Shown: positions 44,213 through 52,755 of the stretch, in pieces
Layout of the letters: every line of letters starts with the position of its first letter
Position numbering within the stretch: the first letter of the stretch is position 1
From: Aurantiacibacter luteus
GTDB lineage: Bacteria; Pseudomonadota; Alphaproteobacteria; Sphingomonadales; Sphingomonadaceae
Direction of reading: 5' to 3'
Length of the DNA: 64,000 bases
NCBI RefSeq assembly: GCF_001010945.1
Contig: NZ_LBHB01000006.1
Coordinates: forward strand, 1-64,000
Made by a program: the position numbers and the translations under genes
Notes under the pieces: model-generated
What the model was told of the DNA's origin: nothing
The model's input: the letters and a program-made list of their open reading frames with translations, nothing else
Databases searched by the model: none

Positions 44213-45108
44213 GCGCGCAGGCGAACAAGACCCGCACGGCAAAGGCGGCGCGGGCCGTAACGCATTGCACGAAGCTGCTCGGCTCACGCATGGACGATGC
44301 CGACCGCACGGCCTGCCTGGCTCAGCTCGCCGGTCGGCTGTGCCGCCGGCTGCCTCCGGCGCTCGCCGCGGTGATCGCCGGAGCCAAGGTGCGCGTTGCC
44401 GCGGGGACGCCCTGCCAGCACCCGGCGGGCGAAGCCGAGGCCGCCTTTGCCGGGCTTGCGACCGCTGGAACCCTTGCGCTGCCGGGCGAGGTTGGGCTGC
44501 TCGTCATGCTCGAAATGCCGCACGCCCTGCGCCTGACCGATCGCCTGTTTGGCGGCAACGGCGAACTGCCCGATCCGCTTCCCGGCGATCTGCCGATGAC
44601 TGCGGAGCTGGTGCTCGCGCGGCTGGACCAGGCCCTTTGCGAGGCGCTGACGGACGAACGCGGTGGCGGCCAGCGACCGCAGGCCGCCGGGCGCAGCAGC
44701 GATATCGCGCGCGCGATGGCGGCAGGACGCGGGTCGGGCTGGACGAGTATCGGGATCGAGATCGAAGAGGAAGGTCGCGAAGCCTGGAGCGTGGTCGTCG
44801 CGCTGGACGATGCCGCGCTCGACCGGCTTGCCCGCATGGGCGCAGACCGCGTCCCGGCCGACCGGCGCCGCGCCGTCAGCCCGGACCCGTTGAGCGCTCC
44901 GTTTGCCGACCTCCCCTTCGATCTCACCGCCACCCTGCTCGAGCTGACGATCCCCTTCTCCCGCCTCTCCGACCTCAAGGTCGGCGACCGCCTGCCCGTC
45001 GCCATCCCTCGCGACGTCGAATTGACACTCGGTCCGATCCCGCTTGCCACTGGCACCATCGGCACGCGCGAAGACCGCGTGGCCCTGCGCCTCTCGCGCG
45101 TCGCCTGA
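44209..45108 (+). CDS. fliM: Flagellar motor switch protein FliM without CheY-docking motif
   Basis: 299 residues from the GTG that overlaps the fliL stop (GTGA). The middle domain has the FliG-contact motif in RLTDRLFGGNGEL (GGxG) and the C-terminus a FliN-like SpoA domain (LELTIPFSRLSDLKVGDRLP). The N-terminus, MSAQANKTRTAKAARAVTHC, has no LSQxEIDALL-type sequence, the docking site for phosphorylated CheY. Family FliM is about 330 residues, so the missing length is at the N-terminus. The C ring should assemble, but switching by CheY would be impaired; no che genes are in the window. Confidence 0.88.
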   Translation: MSAQANKTRTAKAARAVTHCTKLLGSRMDDADRTACLAQLAGRLCRRLPPALAAVIAGAKVRVAAGTPCQHPAGEAEAAFAGLATAGTLALPGEVGLLVMLEMPHALRLTDRLFGGNGELPDPLPGDLPMTAELVLARLDQALCEALTDERGGGQRPQAAGRSSDIARAMAAGRGSGWTSIGIEIEEEGREAWSVVVALDDAALDRLARMGADRVPADRRRAVSPDPLSAPFADLPFDLTATLLELTIPFSRLSDLKVGDRLPVAIPRDVELTLGPIPLATGTIGTREDRVALRLSRVA

Positions 45109-45134
45109 CCCGACTTTCTCAAGGACCAAGATAG

Positions 45135-45428
45135 ATGAACATTTCTCCCCGCGGTCTCGGCATGCTTCGCAACGTCGAGGTCTGCCTCTCCGTCGAACTC
45201 GGCCGCGCGCGCATGACGCTTAAGGAATTGCTGGCACTCCAGACCGACACCGTGGTGCCGCTGGACCGCCTCAGCGACGAACCGCTCGACGTCTTCGTCA
45301 ATGGCAAGCGCATCGCCAAGGCGGAAATCCTCACCGAGGGCGACCGCTTTGCCTTGCGTATCGTCGAGATGGATGGCGAAGGCGACGGCGATGCGGGCGA
45401 CGCTGCTATCGCGAGCGATGCCGCCTGA
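45135..45428 (+). CDS. fliN: Flagellar motor switch protein FliN
   Basis: 97 residues with a complete SpoA/FliN domain: MLRNVEVCLSVELGRARMTL, KELLALQTDTVVPLDRLSDE, VFVNGKRIAKAEILTEGDRF, ALRIVEM. AAGGA precedes the ATG. It forms the lower C ring and docks FliH. Stop and fliO start overlap by one base (TGATG). Confidence 0.94.
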   Translation: MNISPRGLGMLRNVEVCLSVELGRARMTLKELLALQTDTVVPLDRLSDEPLDVFVNGKRIAKAEILTEGDRFALRIVEMDGEGDGDAGDAAIASDAA

Positions 45429-45709
45429 TGGTCTGGTATGTCGTCAAGCTTGTGCTGATGCTGCCGCTGATCGGACTTCTGATCTGGGGCAGCCTGGTAC
45501 TGACTCGCAAGTTGCAGGCTCGCGTCGGCCCAGCCCAGCGCACAAAGGCCGCGCGGTTGGTTGAGACGACCTTTCTCGCGCCCGGCGTAAAGCTGGCCGT
45601 GATCGAGTTTCACGGGCGCGAGATTCTCGTCGGCTCCTCGCGCCACGGCCTCGTGCGCCTGGCCGAGGCCGGCGCCGTCGACCGCTCCATGCCGGAAAAC
45701 GGCGAATGA
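45428..45709 (+). CDS. fliO: Flagellar export protein FliO
   Basis: 93 residues. One membrane helix (VVKLVLMLPLIGLLIWGSLV) and a small cytoplasmic domain (RLVETTFLAPGVKLAVIEFH, GREILVGSSRHGLVRL) as in FliO, the scaffold that helps FliP form its complex. Overlaps fliP by 4 bases. Confidence 0.88.
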   Translation: MVWYVVKLVLMLPLIGLLIWGSLVLTRKLQARVGPAQRTKAARLVETTFLAPGVKLAVIEFHGREILVGSSRHGLVRLAEAGAVDRSMPENGE

Positions 45710-46491
45710 CGCGCTCGCGCACCATCGCCCTGTGCAGCGGCGTGGCAGTCGGCCTGTCGCTGCTGGCCCTGCCGCACCTGGCTTTGGCGCAAGAAGCCGC
45801 GCCCTCTGCCATGAGCGGCGCGCTCGACCGGGCGCTGGGAGCCGCGGGAGGAGAGGAGCAGGCGCCGCTGTCGCTCTCGTTGCAGCTGCTGCTGCTGATG
45901 GGCCTGCTCACCATCCTGCCGGCCCTGCTGCTGATGATGACCAGCTTCACCCGCATCATCATCGTCCTTTCGATCATGCGCCAGGCGCTGGGCCTTCAGC
46001 AGTCGCCGCCCAACCAGGTGCTGATCGGGCTGTCGCTCTTCCTCTCGCTGTTCGTCATGGCCCCGACGCTGGAGGGCGTGAACGACCGCGCGCTGGCACC
46101 CTATGGCGCGGGCACGATGAACGCCGAACAGGCCATCGAGGCGGCGGGCGAGGAGTTCCATGTCTTCATGATCCGCCAGACCCGCACTGCCGACCTCGCC
46201 ATGTTCACCGACATCGCCGGCGAGGATTCCTACGATGCGCCCGAGGCGGTGCCCTTTTCGATCCTGCTGCCAGCCTTCGTCACCAGCGAATTGAAGACGG
46301 CGTTCCAGATCGGCTTCATGCTGTTCCTGCCCTTCCTGGTCATCGATCTCGTCGTGGCATCGGTGCTGATGAGCCTTGGCATGATGATGCTCTCGCCCAC
46401 CATCGTCTCGCTGCCATTCAAGCTGCTGCTGTTCGTCCTGATCGACGGCTGGAGCCTGCTGATGGGATCGCTGGCCATGAGTTTCGCCTGA
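45706..46491 (+). CDS. fliP: Flagellar export gate protein FliP
   Basis: 261 residues. N-terminal signal peptide (IALCSGVAVGLSLLALPHLA), usual for FliP, then LLLMMTSFTRIIIVLSIMRQ, ALGLQQSPPNQVLIGLSLFL, ILLPAFVTSELKTAFQIGFM and SLGMMMLSPTIVSLPFKLLL, all family signatures. Forms the FliPQR export gate. Confidence 0.96.
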   Translation: MTRSRTIALCSGVAVGLSLLALPHLALAQEAAPSAMSGALDRALGAAGGEEQAPLSLSLQLLLLMGLLTILPALLLMMTSFTRIIIVLSIMRQALGLQQSPPNQVLIGLSLFLSLFVMAPTLEGVNDRALAPYGAGTMNAEQAIEAAGEEFHVFMIRQTRTADLAMFTDIAGEDSYDAPEAVPFSILLPAFVTSELKTAFQIGFMLFLPFLVIDLVVASVLMSLGMMMLSPTIVSLPFKLLLFVLIDGWSLLMGSLAMSFA

Positions 46492-46502
46492 GGCGCGGCG
46501 AG

Positions 46503-46775
46503 ATGGACGATACCGCCTCCCTCCTCTCCCTGACCGACCGGATGCTGTGGGTCACCGCTCTCGTCGCGGCGCCGGTGCTGCTGGCGGCGCTGGGCGTGGG
46601 CCTGCTCATCGGCATCGTGCAGGCGGCGACCTCGGTGAACGAGCAGACGCTGACCTTCGTGCCCAAGCTCGCCGTCATTGCCCTGGTGCTGGTCATCTTC
46701 GGCGCTTCGATGATGGGCCTCGTCGCCGATTTCGCGCGCGACATCTTCCAGCAAATCGCCACGATCTCGGGATAG
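46503..46775 (+). CDS. fliQ: Flagellar export gate protein FliQ
   Basis: 90 residues, standard size, two membrane helices (ALVAAPVLLAALGVGLLIGI and VPKLAVIALVLVIFGASMMG) joined by QAATSVNEQTLTF, the FliQ signature. Good GGCGAG ribosome binding site; 11 bases after fliP. Confidence 0.95.
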   Translation: MDDTASLLSLTDRMLWVTALVAAPVLLAALGVGLLIGIVQAATSVNEQTLTFVPKLAVIALVLVIFGASMMGLVADFARDIFQQIATISG

Positions 46776-46781
46776 GCTGGG

Positions 46782-47561
46782 GTGAACCTTCCCGATTTCG
46801 GCCTTGGCGCGCTGGAGGCGGACCTGTGGCGCCTGCTGTTCGTCATGGTGCGCATCGGGGCCGCCGTCATGGCCGCCCCCATCTTCGGCGCGGGCAGCGT
46901 ACCCGTGCAGGTACGGATCGTGCTGGCGGGAGCGATCGCGGTGTTCGTTCTTGCCTGGACGCCCGTGGCGTTGCCCGCCGACCTCCTTTCCATTGCGGCC
47001 CTGCTGGCGCTGGCGGGCGAGGTCGTCATCGGCCTCGCCTTCGGCTTCATCCTGACCCTTAGCTTCGCTGCGGCGGTAATGGCGGCCGAACAGATCGGCG
47101 GCGCCATGGGCATGGCCATCGCCACCGCAGTCGATCCGAACACCGGCGGGCAATCGGGCGCGCTGGGGCAATACTTCACGCTTGTCCTGACGCTGATCTT
47201 CCTCGGCGTGGGCGGCCATCTCATCTGGCTGCGGCTGATCGTCGACAGCTACACGTCCCTGCCGCCCGGCACCTGGCTGGGGGCGGAGCGGGCCGCGGCA
47301 ATCGCGGGCTTCGCCTCCGCCATGTTCGTTGCCGCGGTCGCCATCGCCCTGCCGGTCATGCTGGCGCTGTTGCTGGTGCAGTTCGCCACTGGCGTGCTCA
47401 GCCGCTCGGCACCCTCGCTCAACCTGTTCTCGCTCGGCCTGCCGGCGGGCGTCATGGCGGGCATCGCCGCGCTGATCGCCGCCATGCCGCTGATCGGCGA
47501 ACAGTTCGTCACCCTCTCGGGCCAGGCGCTCGACCAGGTAGCGCAGGTCACCGGGTCATGA
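46782..47561 (+). CDS. fliR: Flagellar export gate protein FliR
   Basis: 259 residues starting with GTG. About six membrane segments; conserved parts RIGAAVMAAPIFGAGSVPVQ, VRIVLAGAIAVFVLAW, and NLFSLGLPAGVMAGIAALIA. It completes the FliPQR gate. Overlaps flhB by 4 bases. Confidence 0.94.
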   Translation: MNLPDFGLGALEADLWRLLFVMVRIGAAVMAAPIFGAGSVPVQVRIVLAGAIAVFVLAWTPVALPADLLSIAALLALAGEVVIGLAFGFILTLSFAAAVMAAEQIGGAMGMAIATAVDPNTGGQSGALGQYFTLVLTLIFLGVGGHLIWLRLIVDSYTSLPPGTWLGAERAAAIAGFASAMFVAAVAIALPVMLALLLVQFATGVLSRSAPSLNLFSLGLPAGVMAGIAALIAAMPLIGEQFVTLSGQALDQVAQVTGS

Positions 47562-48688
47562 GCGAGCAGGCGGGCGAAAAGAGCTTCGCGCCGACGGAAA
47601 AGCGCAAGAAAGACGCGGCGAAGAAGGGCGACGTGCTGCGCTCGAAAGAGGTCGGCACTGCCGCGGCGGTCTTTGCCGGGGCGGCCTGGCTCTACGTCGC
47701 CGGCGGATGGCTGCTGGAGGCGATAGAGACCGCGGCGCGCGATTCACTGCGCTTCACCCGCGCCGATCTCGACGATTTCTCCCCCGGCGCGATGCTGCTG
47801 GCGGCGCTGCTCGACATCCTTCCGCCCCTGCTCGCGCTCGGCGCGACGGTGCTTCTCGCCACGCTGGTGACGCAGCTGGTGCTGGGCGACGGGCGGTTCA
47901 TCGCCGGCAACCTCGCTCCCAAGGCCTCGCGCCTCGATCCGCTCGCGGGACTGAAGCGCATGTTGGGCATGCAGGGCCTGATCGAACTCGGCAAGAGCGT
48001 GCTCAAGATCGCGCTGCTCGGCTCGATCGCCTGGTTCTGGGGCGCGGCGCATCTGACGCAGATCCTGTCGCTGGGGCGCGGCGAACTGACCGGCCAGCTG
48101 GCGCTCGCCTGGCAAAGCGCGCTGGCCTTGCTGATGCTGCTGGCGGGCGGGCTGCTGGTGATTGCCTTCATCGACTGGCCCATCCAGTTCCTGCGCCGCC
48201 TCTCTCGCCTCAAGATGACGCAGCAGGAAATGCGCGACGAACACAAGGAAAGTGAAGGCGCGCCCGAACGGCGTGCGGCGATCCGCCAGCGCCAGCGCCA
48301 GCTCGCCAAGGGGGGGGTCGCCGTGGCCATGAAGGACGCGCAGTTCGTGCTGACCAATCCGAGCCACTTCGCCGTCGCCATGACCTACGATCCGGCGCTG
48401 GCAGATGCCCCGGTGGTCCTGGCCAAGGGGCGCGATGAAAAGGCCCTCGCCATGCGCGAACTGGCGGCGGAAAGCGGGCTGCCGGTGCTCGAATATCCGT
48501 TGCTGGCCCGCTCCGTCTATTTCACCACGCGCGAGAACCAGATCGTGCGGCAGGAGCTTTATGCCGCCATCGCTGCCGTCCTTGCCTTCGTCTATTCGCT
48601 GAAACGCGGCGAGCATCCCGAGCGGCCCCATGTACAGGTGCCCACACACCTGCAATTCGATGCGAGCGGCAAGCTGATGGCGGCTTAA
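47558..48688 (+). CDS. flhB: Flagellar export switch protein FlhB (NPSH variant)
   Basis: 376 residues. Basic N-terminus (KSFAPTEKRKKDAAKKGDVL), four membrane segments, then the cytoplasmic autocleavage domain. The self-cleavage motif, NPTH in nearly all FlhB proteins, reads NPSH at about residues 267-270 (QFVLTNPSHFAVAMTYDP). Asn and Pro, which carry the cleavage chemistry, are kept. FlhB switches export from hook to filament substrates when FliK signals hook completion. Last gene of the export set. Confidence 0.95.
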   Translation: MSEQAGEKSFAPTEKRKKDAAKKGDVLRSKEVGTAAAVFAGAAWLYVAGGWLLEAIETAARDSLRFTRADLDDFSPGAMLLAALLDILPPLLALGATVLLATLVTQLVLGDGRFIAGNLAPKASRLDPLAGLKRMLGMQGLIELGKSVLKIALLGSIAWFWGAAHLTQILSLGRGELTGQLALAWQSALALLMLLAGGLLVIAFIDWPIQFLRRLSRLKMTQQEMRDEHKESEGAPERRAAIRQRQRQLAKGGVAVAMKDAQFVLTNPSHFAVAMTYDPALADAPVVLAKGRDEKALAMRELAAESGLPVLEYPLLARSVYFTTRENQIVRQELYAAIAAVLAFVYSLKRGEHPERPHVQVPTHLQFDASGKLMAA

Positions 48689-48718
48689 TCCGCGTCTTGC
48701 GCTGTCGTTCTTGGCTGC

Positions 48719-50176
48719 ATGGACAGCTCCACCACCTCGATCGTTTCAGCCCTGGGCGCCGGCAGCGGCGTGGACATGGCCCGGCTCGCCGCCGATCTTT
48801 CGGCCGCGCGCTTCGCCATGCAGGTACAGCAACTGGAAGCACGCAGCGAGCAGATGGAGACGCGCATCTCCGCCGCCGCCGCTCTCAAGGGCCAGCTGTC
48901 GCAGCTCGCCAGCGCGCTTGGCGACCGCATCCGCACCGGAGACCTCGCCCCGCGTGCGACGATTTCCAACCCTTCCGTGGCGAGCGCCAGCGTGACCCCC
49001 GGCGCGCGACCCGCGGGCAGTTTCTCGCTGGAAGTCTCCCAGCTCGCGAAGGGGCAGGTGCTGGCGAGCCGGGCCTATCCCGCCGCCGGCAGTACGGTGG
49101 GCGAAGGGCTGCTGACCATCACATTCGGCACCCAGTCGGGCACCGGCTTTGCCGCCGACATTGCGCGCAGCCCGGTGGAGATCGCGGTGACCGCCGACGA
49201 CACGCTGCAGACCCTCGCCGCAAAGATCGGGGCGAGCGGCAACGGGCTGGTCGCCTATGTTGCCGTGACGGGGACCGGGGCGCAGCTGGTTGTCAAGGGG
49301 CCGGAGGGCGCAGCCAACGGCTTCACCCTCACCGGCAGCGGTGCGAGCGCCAGCGGCGTGGACGGGTCGGGCAATCCGGTTGCACCGACCGCGGGCAACA
49401 TCGACTATCTCGACTGGACCCCGGTCACCGATGCCGGACGCCAGACGCAGGTTTCCCGCAACGCGGCTTTCGCGCTCGACGGAGTCGAGATGACGAGCGC
49501 CAGCAACACTGTGGCGAACCTTCCGGGCGGGTTGAAACTCGTGCTCGCCGGCACCAATGTCGGCGCTCCGGCGACCATCTCGTTCGCGGGCAAGGATGCA
49601 GAGATCCGCAGCCTGATGGAGGACTTCGCCGCCGCCCTCAACGACGTGACGGCGCAGCTGCGGGAAACCGCCGATCCGCAGGGCGGTGAGCTGGGTGCCG
49701 ATCCCGGCGCGCGCGCGCTCAAGCGCATGCTGCGCGGACTGACCGGCCAGATCGTCATGCCCGGCGCCGCTGCCGGCGCGCCTGCGACGCTCGCCGATCT
49801 CGGCCTCTCCTTCACCCGCGACGGCATTTTCCGCGTCGATGGCGAGCGCCTCTCGCGCACGCTGGCCGAACAGCCGGAGGCCGCAGCGGCCATGTTCACC
49901 ACCGGGATTTATGGCCTTTATGCCACGATGGACAAGCTGGCGCGCGATGCCGGTTCGTTCGCTAACCCCGGATCGCTGGGCGGCAGCATTTCTCGCTATG
50001 AAAAGCGCAATGCCGCGATCGAGGACAAGTTGGCTGACATCGCCGACAAGCAGGCGGCCTTGCGCGAGCAGATGACGAGGCAGTTCACCGCCGCCGACCG
50101 GCGCGTCGCCAGTTCGCAATCGACCCTGACCTTCCTGCGCAGCCAGATCGATGCGTGGAATTCGGCGCGCGACTGA
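48719..50176 (+). CDS. fliD: Filament cap protein FliD (HAP2)
   Basis: 485 residues. N-terminal FliD motif (SSTTSIVSALGAGSGVDMAR then LAADLSAARF), coiled-coil LEARSEQMETRISAAAALKG, and C-terminal motif YEKRNAAIEDKLADIADKQA with ALREQMTRQFTAADRRVAS. Caps the growing filament. Overlaps fliS by one base. Confidence 0.94.
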   Translation: MDSSTTSIVSALGAGSGVDMARLAADLSAARFAMQVQQLEARSEQMETRISAAAALKGQLSQLASALGDRIRTGDLAPRATISNPSVASASVTPGARPAGSFSLEVSQLAKGQVLASRAYPAAGSTVGEGLLTITFGTQSGTGFAADIARSPVEIAVTADDTLQTLAAKIGASGNGLVAYVAVTGTGAQLVVKGPEGAANGFTLTGSGASASGVDGSGNPVAPTAGNIDYLDWTPVTDAGRQTQVSRNAAFALDGVEMTSASNTVANLPGGLKLVLAGTNVGAPATISFAGKDAEIRSLMEDFAAALNDVTAQLRETADPQGGELGADPGARALKRMLRGLTGQIVMPGAAAGAPATLADLGLSFTRDGIFRVDGERLSRTLAEQPEAAAAMFTTGIYGLYATMDKLARDAGSFANPGSLGGSISRYEKRNAAIEDKLADIADKQAALREQMTRQFTAADRRVASSQSTLTFLRSQIDAWNSARD

Positions 50177-50553
50177 TGTTCATGCTGCGCAGCCCCTCGG
50201 ACGCCTACGACCGCGTCGCACTCGACGCCCGCATTGCCGGCAGCGACGCCCGGCAGCTGACCGGCGTTTGCCTCGATCACGCCATCGAGAGCCTCGGCCG
50301 CGCGCTGGCCGCCGACAAGTCTGGGTCCTTCAGCAACCGCTCGCAGGCGCTTGGCCTGTGTCTAAACGCGCTCTCGGCGCTGGCACTGGGCATCGACCGG
50401 CAACATCCCATGGCGGCAATCCTGTCGGATTTCTACGAGGGCATGCAGATCAGCGTGGCGCAGGCCGTGCGATCCTTCTCCCGAGAGACGGTCGAGAAAG
50501 CGCGAGGCGATCTGGTGGACGTGGCGACAGCGATGACGGCGGCACAGACCTGA
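50176..50553 (+). CDS. fliS: Flagellin export chaperone FliS
   Basis: 125 residues from the ATG at 50176 (MFMLRSPSDAYDRVALDARI); an in-frame GTG seven codons earlier overlaps fliD more deeply. Helical; LTGVCLDHAIESLGRALAAD and ALALGIDRQHPMAAILSDFY match FliS. Keeps flagellin unfolded for export. It is the last flagellar gene of the cluster. Confidence 0.88.
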   Translation: MFMLRSPSDAYDRVALDARIAGSDARQLTGVCLDHAIESLGRALAADKSGSFSNRSQALGLCLNALSALALGIDRQHPMAAILSDFYEGMQISVAQAVRSFSRETVEKARGDLVDVATAMTAAQT

Positions 50554-50587
50554 ACTGCCATCGGCCCGGCCGAGCCTTACCCAAGAC

Positions 50588-50649
50588 TGGCGGGGAGGGT
50601 GGGAGGAAAGTCGAATATCAAACTGCATTTTGCCCCAACATTTACCCCG
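50588..50649. repeat. Second, degenerate copy of the tRNA-Ser-end sequence
   Basis: TGGCGGGGAGGGTGGGA at 50588-50604 matches 17914-17930 at 16 of 17 bases in the same orientation. CCCCAACATTTACCCCG at 50633-50649 matches CCCCAACCCTTACCCCG at 17994-18010 at 15 of 17 bases. The bases directly after the first block no longer fit a tRNA T-loop, so this copy is degenerate. Together the two pairs bracket the flagellar cluster. Confidence 0.5.
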
Positions 50650-50682
50650 GACTTGTGCCGATGGTATTTAAAAGCCGATCAA

Positions 50683-51123
50683 TCACACTGGCAGTACGAC
50701 GTAGTGCTCGGCAATGGCGGTCTGGGCTGCGCCGCTGGAGGCGATGTAGTCGAGTTCGGCGACTTGCATGGCGCGCTCGAACGGCCCGTCCTCGGGAAAG
50801 CGGTGCATGAGGCGGGTGAGCGACCAGCTGAAACGCTCGGACTTCCACACCCGGGCGAGCGCGGTGTCGGAGTAGGCGGCGACACTGTCGGCATCGTTGC
50901 GACGGAAGTAGCCGGTCAGCGCCTTTGCCGCATAGTGCACGTCGCTGGCGGCGAGGTTCAGGCCCTTGGCGCCCGTCGGCGGGACGATGTACGCGGCATC
51001 GCCGCATAGCAGCAGGCTGCCGTGGCGCATGGGCGCGAAGACGTAGCTTCTGAGCGGCGCGATGCTCTTTTCCAGGCTCGGCCCGCGGGTCATGTGCGCG
51101 GCGGCCTCCGGGTCCAGGCCGCG
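50683..51123 (-). pseudogene. pobA: C-terminal fragment of 4-hydroxybenzoate 3-monooxygenase (pobA)
   Basis: About 147 residues (starting RGLDPEAAAHMTRGPSLEKS) that correspond to the last third of PobA, a flavin monooxygenase of about 390 residues making protocatechuate. The FAD-binding end is clear: LLLCGDAAYIVPPTGAKGLN, LAASDVHYAAKALTGY, ALARVWKSERFSWSL. In frame upstream there is a stop three codons before this point and the homology ends, so the N-terminal two thirds including the GxGxxG fold are gone. The break lies beside the accessory region 51.2-52.7 kb, which probably caused it. Confidence 0.85.
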
Positions 51124-51188
51124 CGTCTACCGTCGCACGACACATATCTGCAGAAGGTCGGTGCCTAGGCGTGAGAGCGGCTGGCCAT

Positions 51189-52667
51189 TCAGAGCACGCC
51201 CTTAATCCAGAAATGACCCATCTTCTTCAGCACGGGATGATGTCCGCGGACGCCGTCGAAAAAGCCTTCGTCCCACTGCGTCAGGATGAGGTCGGGGCGA
51301 TTGCAAGCTACGATGGCGAACGTCCAGAACCTCGCCAACAAGTTGATTTGAGGATCGGTCGCCTGGATATCCTGCCCCTTTGGAGCGGACGTTTCCAATG
51401 CCCGATGAATAGCCTTCCTGGCGACGGCAAGCGCCTCCCGCGGGTTGAGAGCACTTGTATACAGAAAACCTGAGGGCGCATCAGAAGGGTCGTCCCATTG
51501 AGCGAGCTTCATTGGGTCGAAATCATCGATCTGCGCGTACTTGGCCAGGCCCACCATGGTGGAAACCGGCGGCAGAAACACCTCGTCGTAAGACGGAAGC
51601 TCATCGCTTTCTTTCCACTGAGGCAGGACTTCGTAGCCGGTCTTCCACTGGGGGAGATCATACCAGAATATGGCAGGGACGCGCCGCCGCATGTCCGCTT
51701 CATCAGGCTCCATCGCGTCGGCACCAAAACCGGCAATTGTTGCCGACAAACTCATACTCAAAGGTGCATTGGTGGGTTCTTCAGTTCTCGTTTTGTCGAG
51801 CTCCGATGATGGCATTTCCTGCCCACCTTCGGCATCGTCGCTGCGGACCTCCTTCCACTGCGCAGGTGAATTCGCCACCCTTGCGAAGCCGCTCGACAGA
51901 TCCATTTCGCCCCTCAAGGGCACTTCTTCAATAGACCCTGCCTTATCATCGGCGTGGCGATATCCTTTTGCCGGTCCGAGTGACTGGACCTCAGTCGCGG
52001 TTCCTTGTCTCAGCGCCGCGAGAACCTCCTCTCGACCTTTGATTTCCTTTCCACGCGATGCACACCACTCTAGGAAATCGTCCCCGGTAGGCGCGTCCTC
52101 CTGCCCTGTCTTTGACCGCAAAAGCCCATGAAATTCCAGCACGCGAGCAGTTACGGCAGGACCCAAATCGAGTGCCTGAAAGGCTGCGTTTTGCCGCTCG
52201 GTGAGCCCCGCGAAATGCACCAGCAACTCGTTCTCGATCAGCGTCAGACGTGCGATCTTGGCCTCCTGTTCGGCCCGGATCCTGGCGACCAGGAGCAGCG
52301 CTCGGCGGGCGTCGTTACGGTCTTCGATGATCGCCGCCATGGCCTTGGAACCGACCCGCATGGTGTCGCGCAAAGCGGTGCGTTCGGGCACATAGTGGCG
52401 AGCAGGCAGGAATGGCCGATATTGGGGCGCAAAGCGGACATCAGCGAGGCAAAGTGATGGAGATACTCCAATGATCTGAGTGCCATCTTTATCGTCTATG
52501 GGGCACCACTTCCTCTCAGAGTTGGGCAACGTGCTTCTCAAACGGTTTTCTCCCGCGGCCTTGTGGGCCAAGGTGTGATCCTTTCCATAGATCGTGTTTC
52601 GCTTACGCCTCGCACGCACACGCTTCATGAAGACCTGTTGTCTGCTGGCGCTCGGGTTGGTTGCCAT
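51189..52667 (-). CDS. Hypothetical accessory protein (492 residues)
   Basis: Not recognised. The longest reading gives 492 residues, but the first 100 (MATNPSASRQQVFMKRVRAR) have no ribosome binding site and look irregular; a start at the ATG of MRVGSKAMAAIIEDRNDARR near residue 103 is a good alternative. The rest has a helical, charged N-terminal part (LLLVARIRAEQEAKIARLTL), an acidic middle (PSSELDKTRTEEPTN), a short tandem motif (LPQWKTGYE, LPQWKESDE), and a Trp-rich C-terminal domain (LLARFWTFAIVACNRPDLIL, TQWDEGFFDGVRGHHPVL). No membrane segments. It is visibly more AT-rich than its surroundings and sits next to a truncated pobA, so it is probably a recent arrival. Confidence 0.55.
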   Translation of the reverse strand: MATNPSASRQQVFMKRVRARRKRNTIYGKDHTLAHKAAGENRLRSTLPNSERKWCPIDDKDGTQIIGVSPSLCLADVRFAPQYRPFLPARHYVPERTALRDTMRVGSKAMAAIIEDRNDARRALLLVARIRAEQEAKIARLTLIENELLVHFAGLTERQNAAFQALDLGPAVTARVLEFHGLLRSKTGQEDAPTGDDFLEWCASRGKEIKGREEVLAALRQGTATEVQSLGPAKGYRHADDKAGSIEEVPLRGEMDLSSGFARVANSPAQWKEVRSDDAEGGQEMPSSELDKTRTEEPTNAPLSMSLSATIAGFGADAMEPDEADMRRRVPAIFWYDLPQWKTGYEVLPQWKESDELPSYDEVFLPPVSTMVGLAKYAQIDDFDPMKLAQWDDPSDAPSGFLYTSALNPREALAVARKAIHRALETSAPKGQDIQATDPQINLLARFWTFAIVACNRPDLILTQWDEGFFDGVRGHHPVLKKMGHFWIKGVL

Positions 52668-52755
52668 CGATTAGTTGGTCACGCACCAATCTGCCACCCT
52701 AGAGAAAGCAGGCGGTGTCATCACGGCAGGTGCGCAGGGCTGCAAGCAACGCAGC

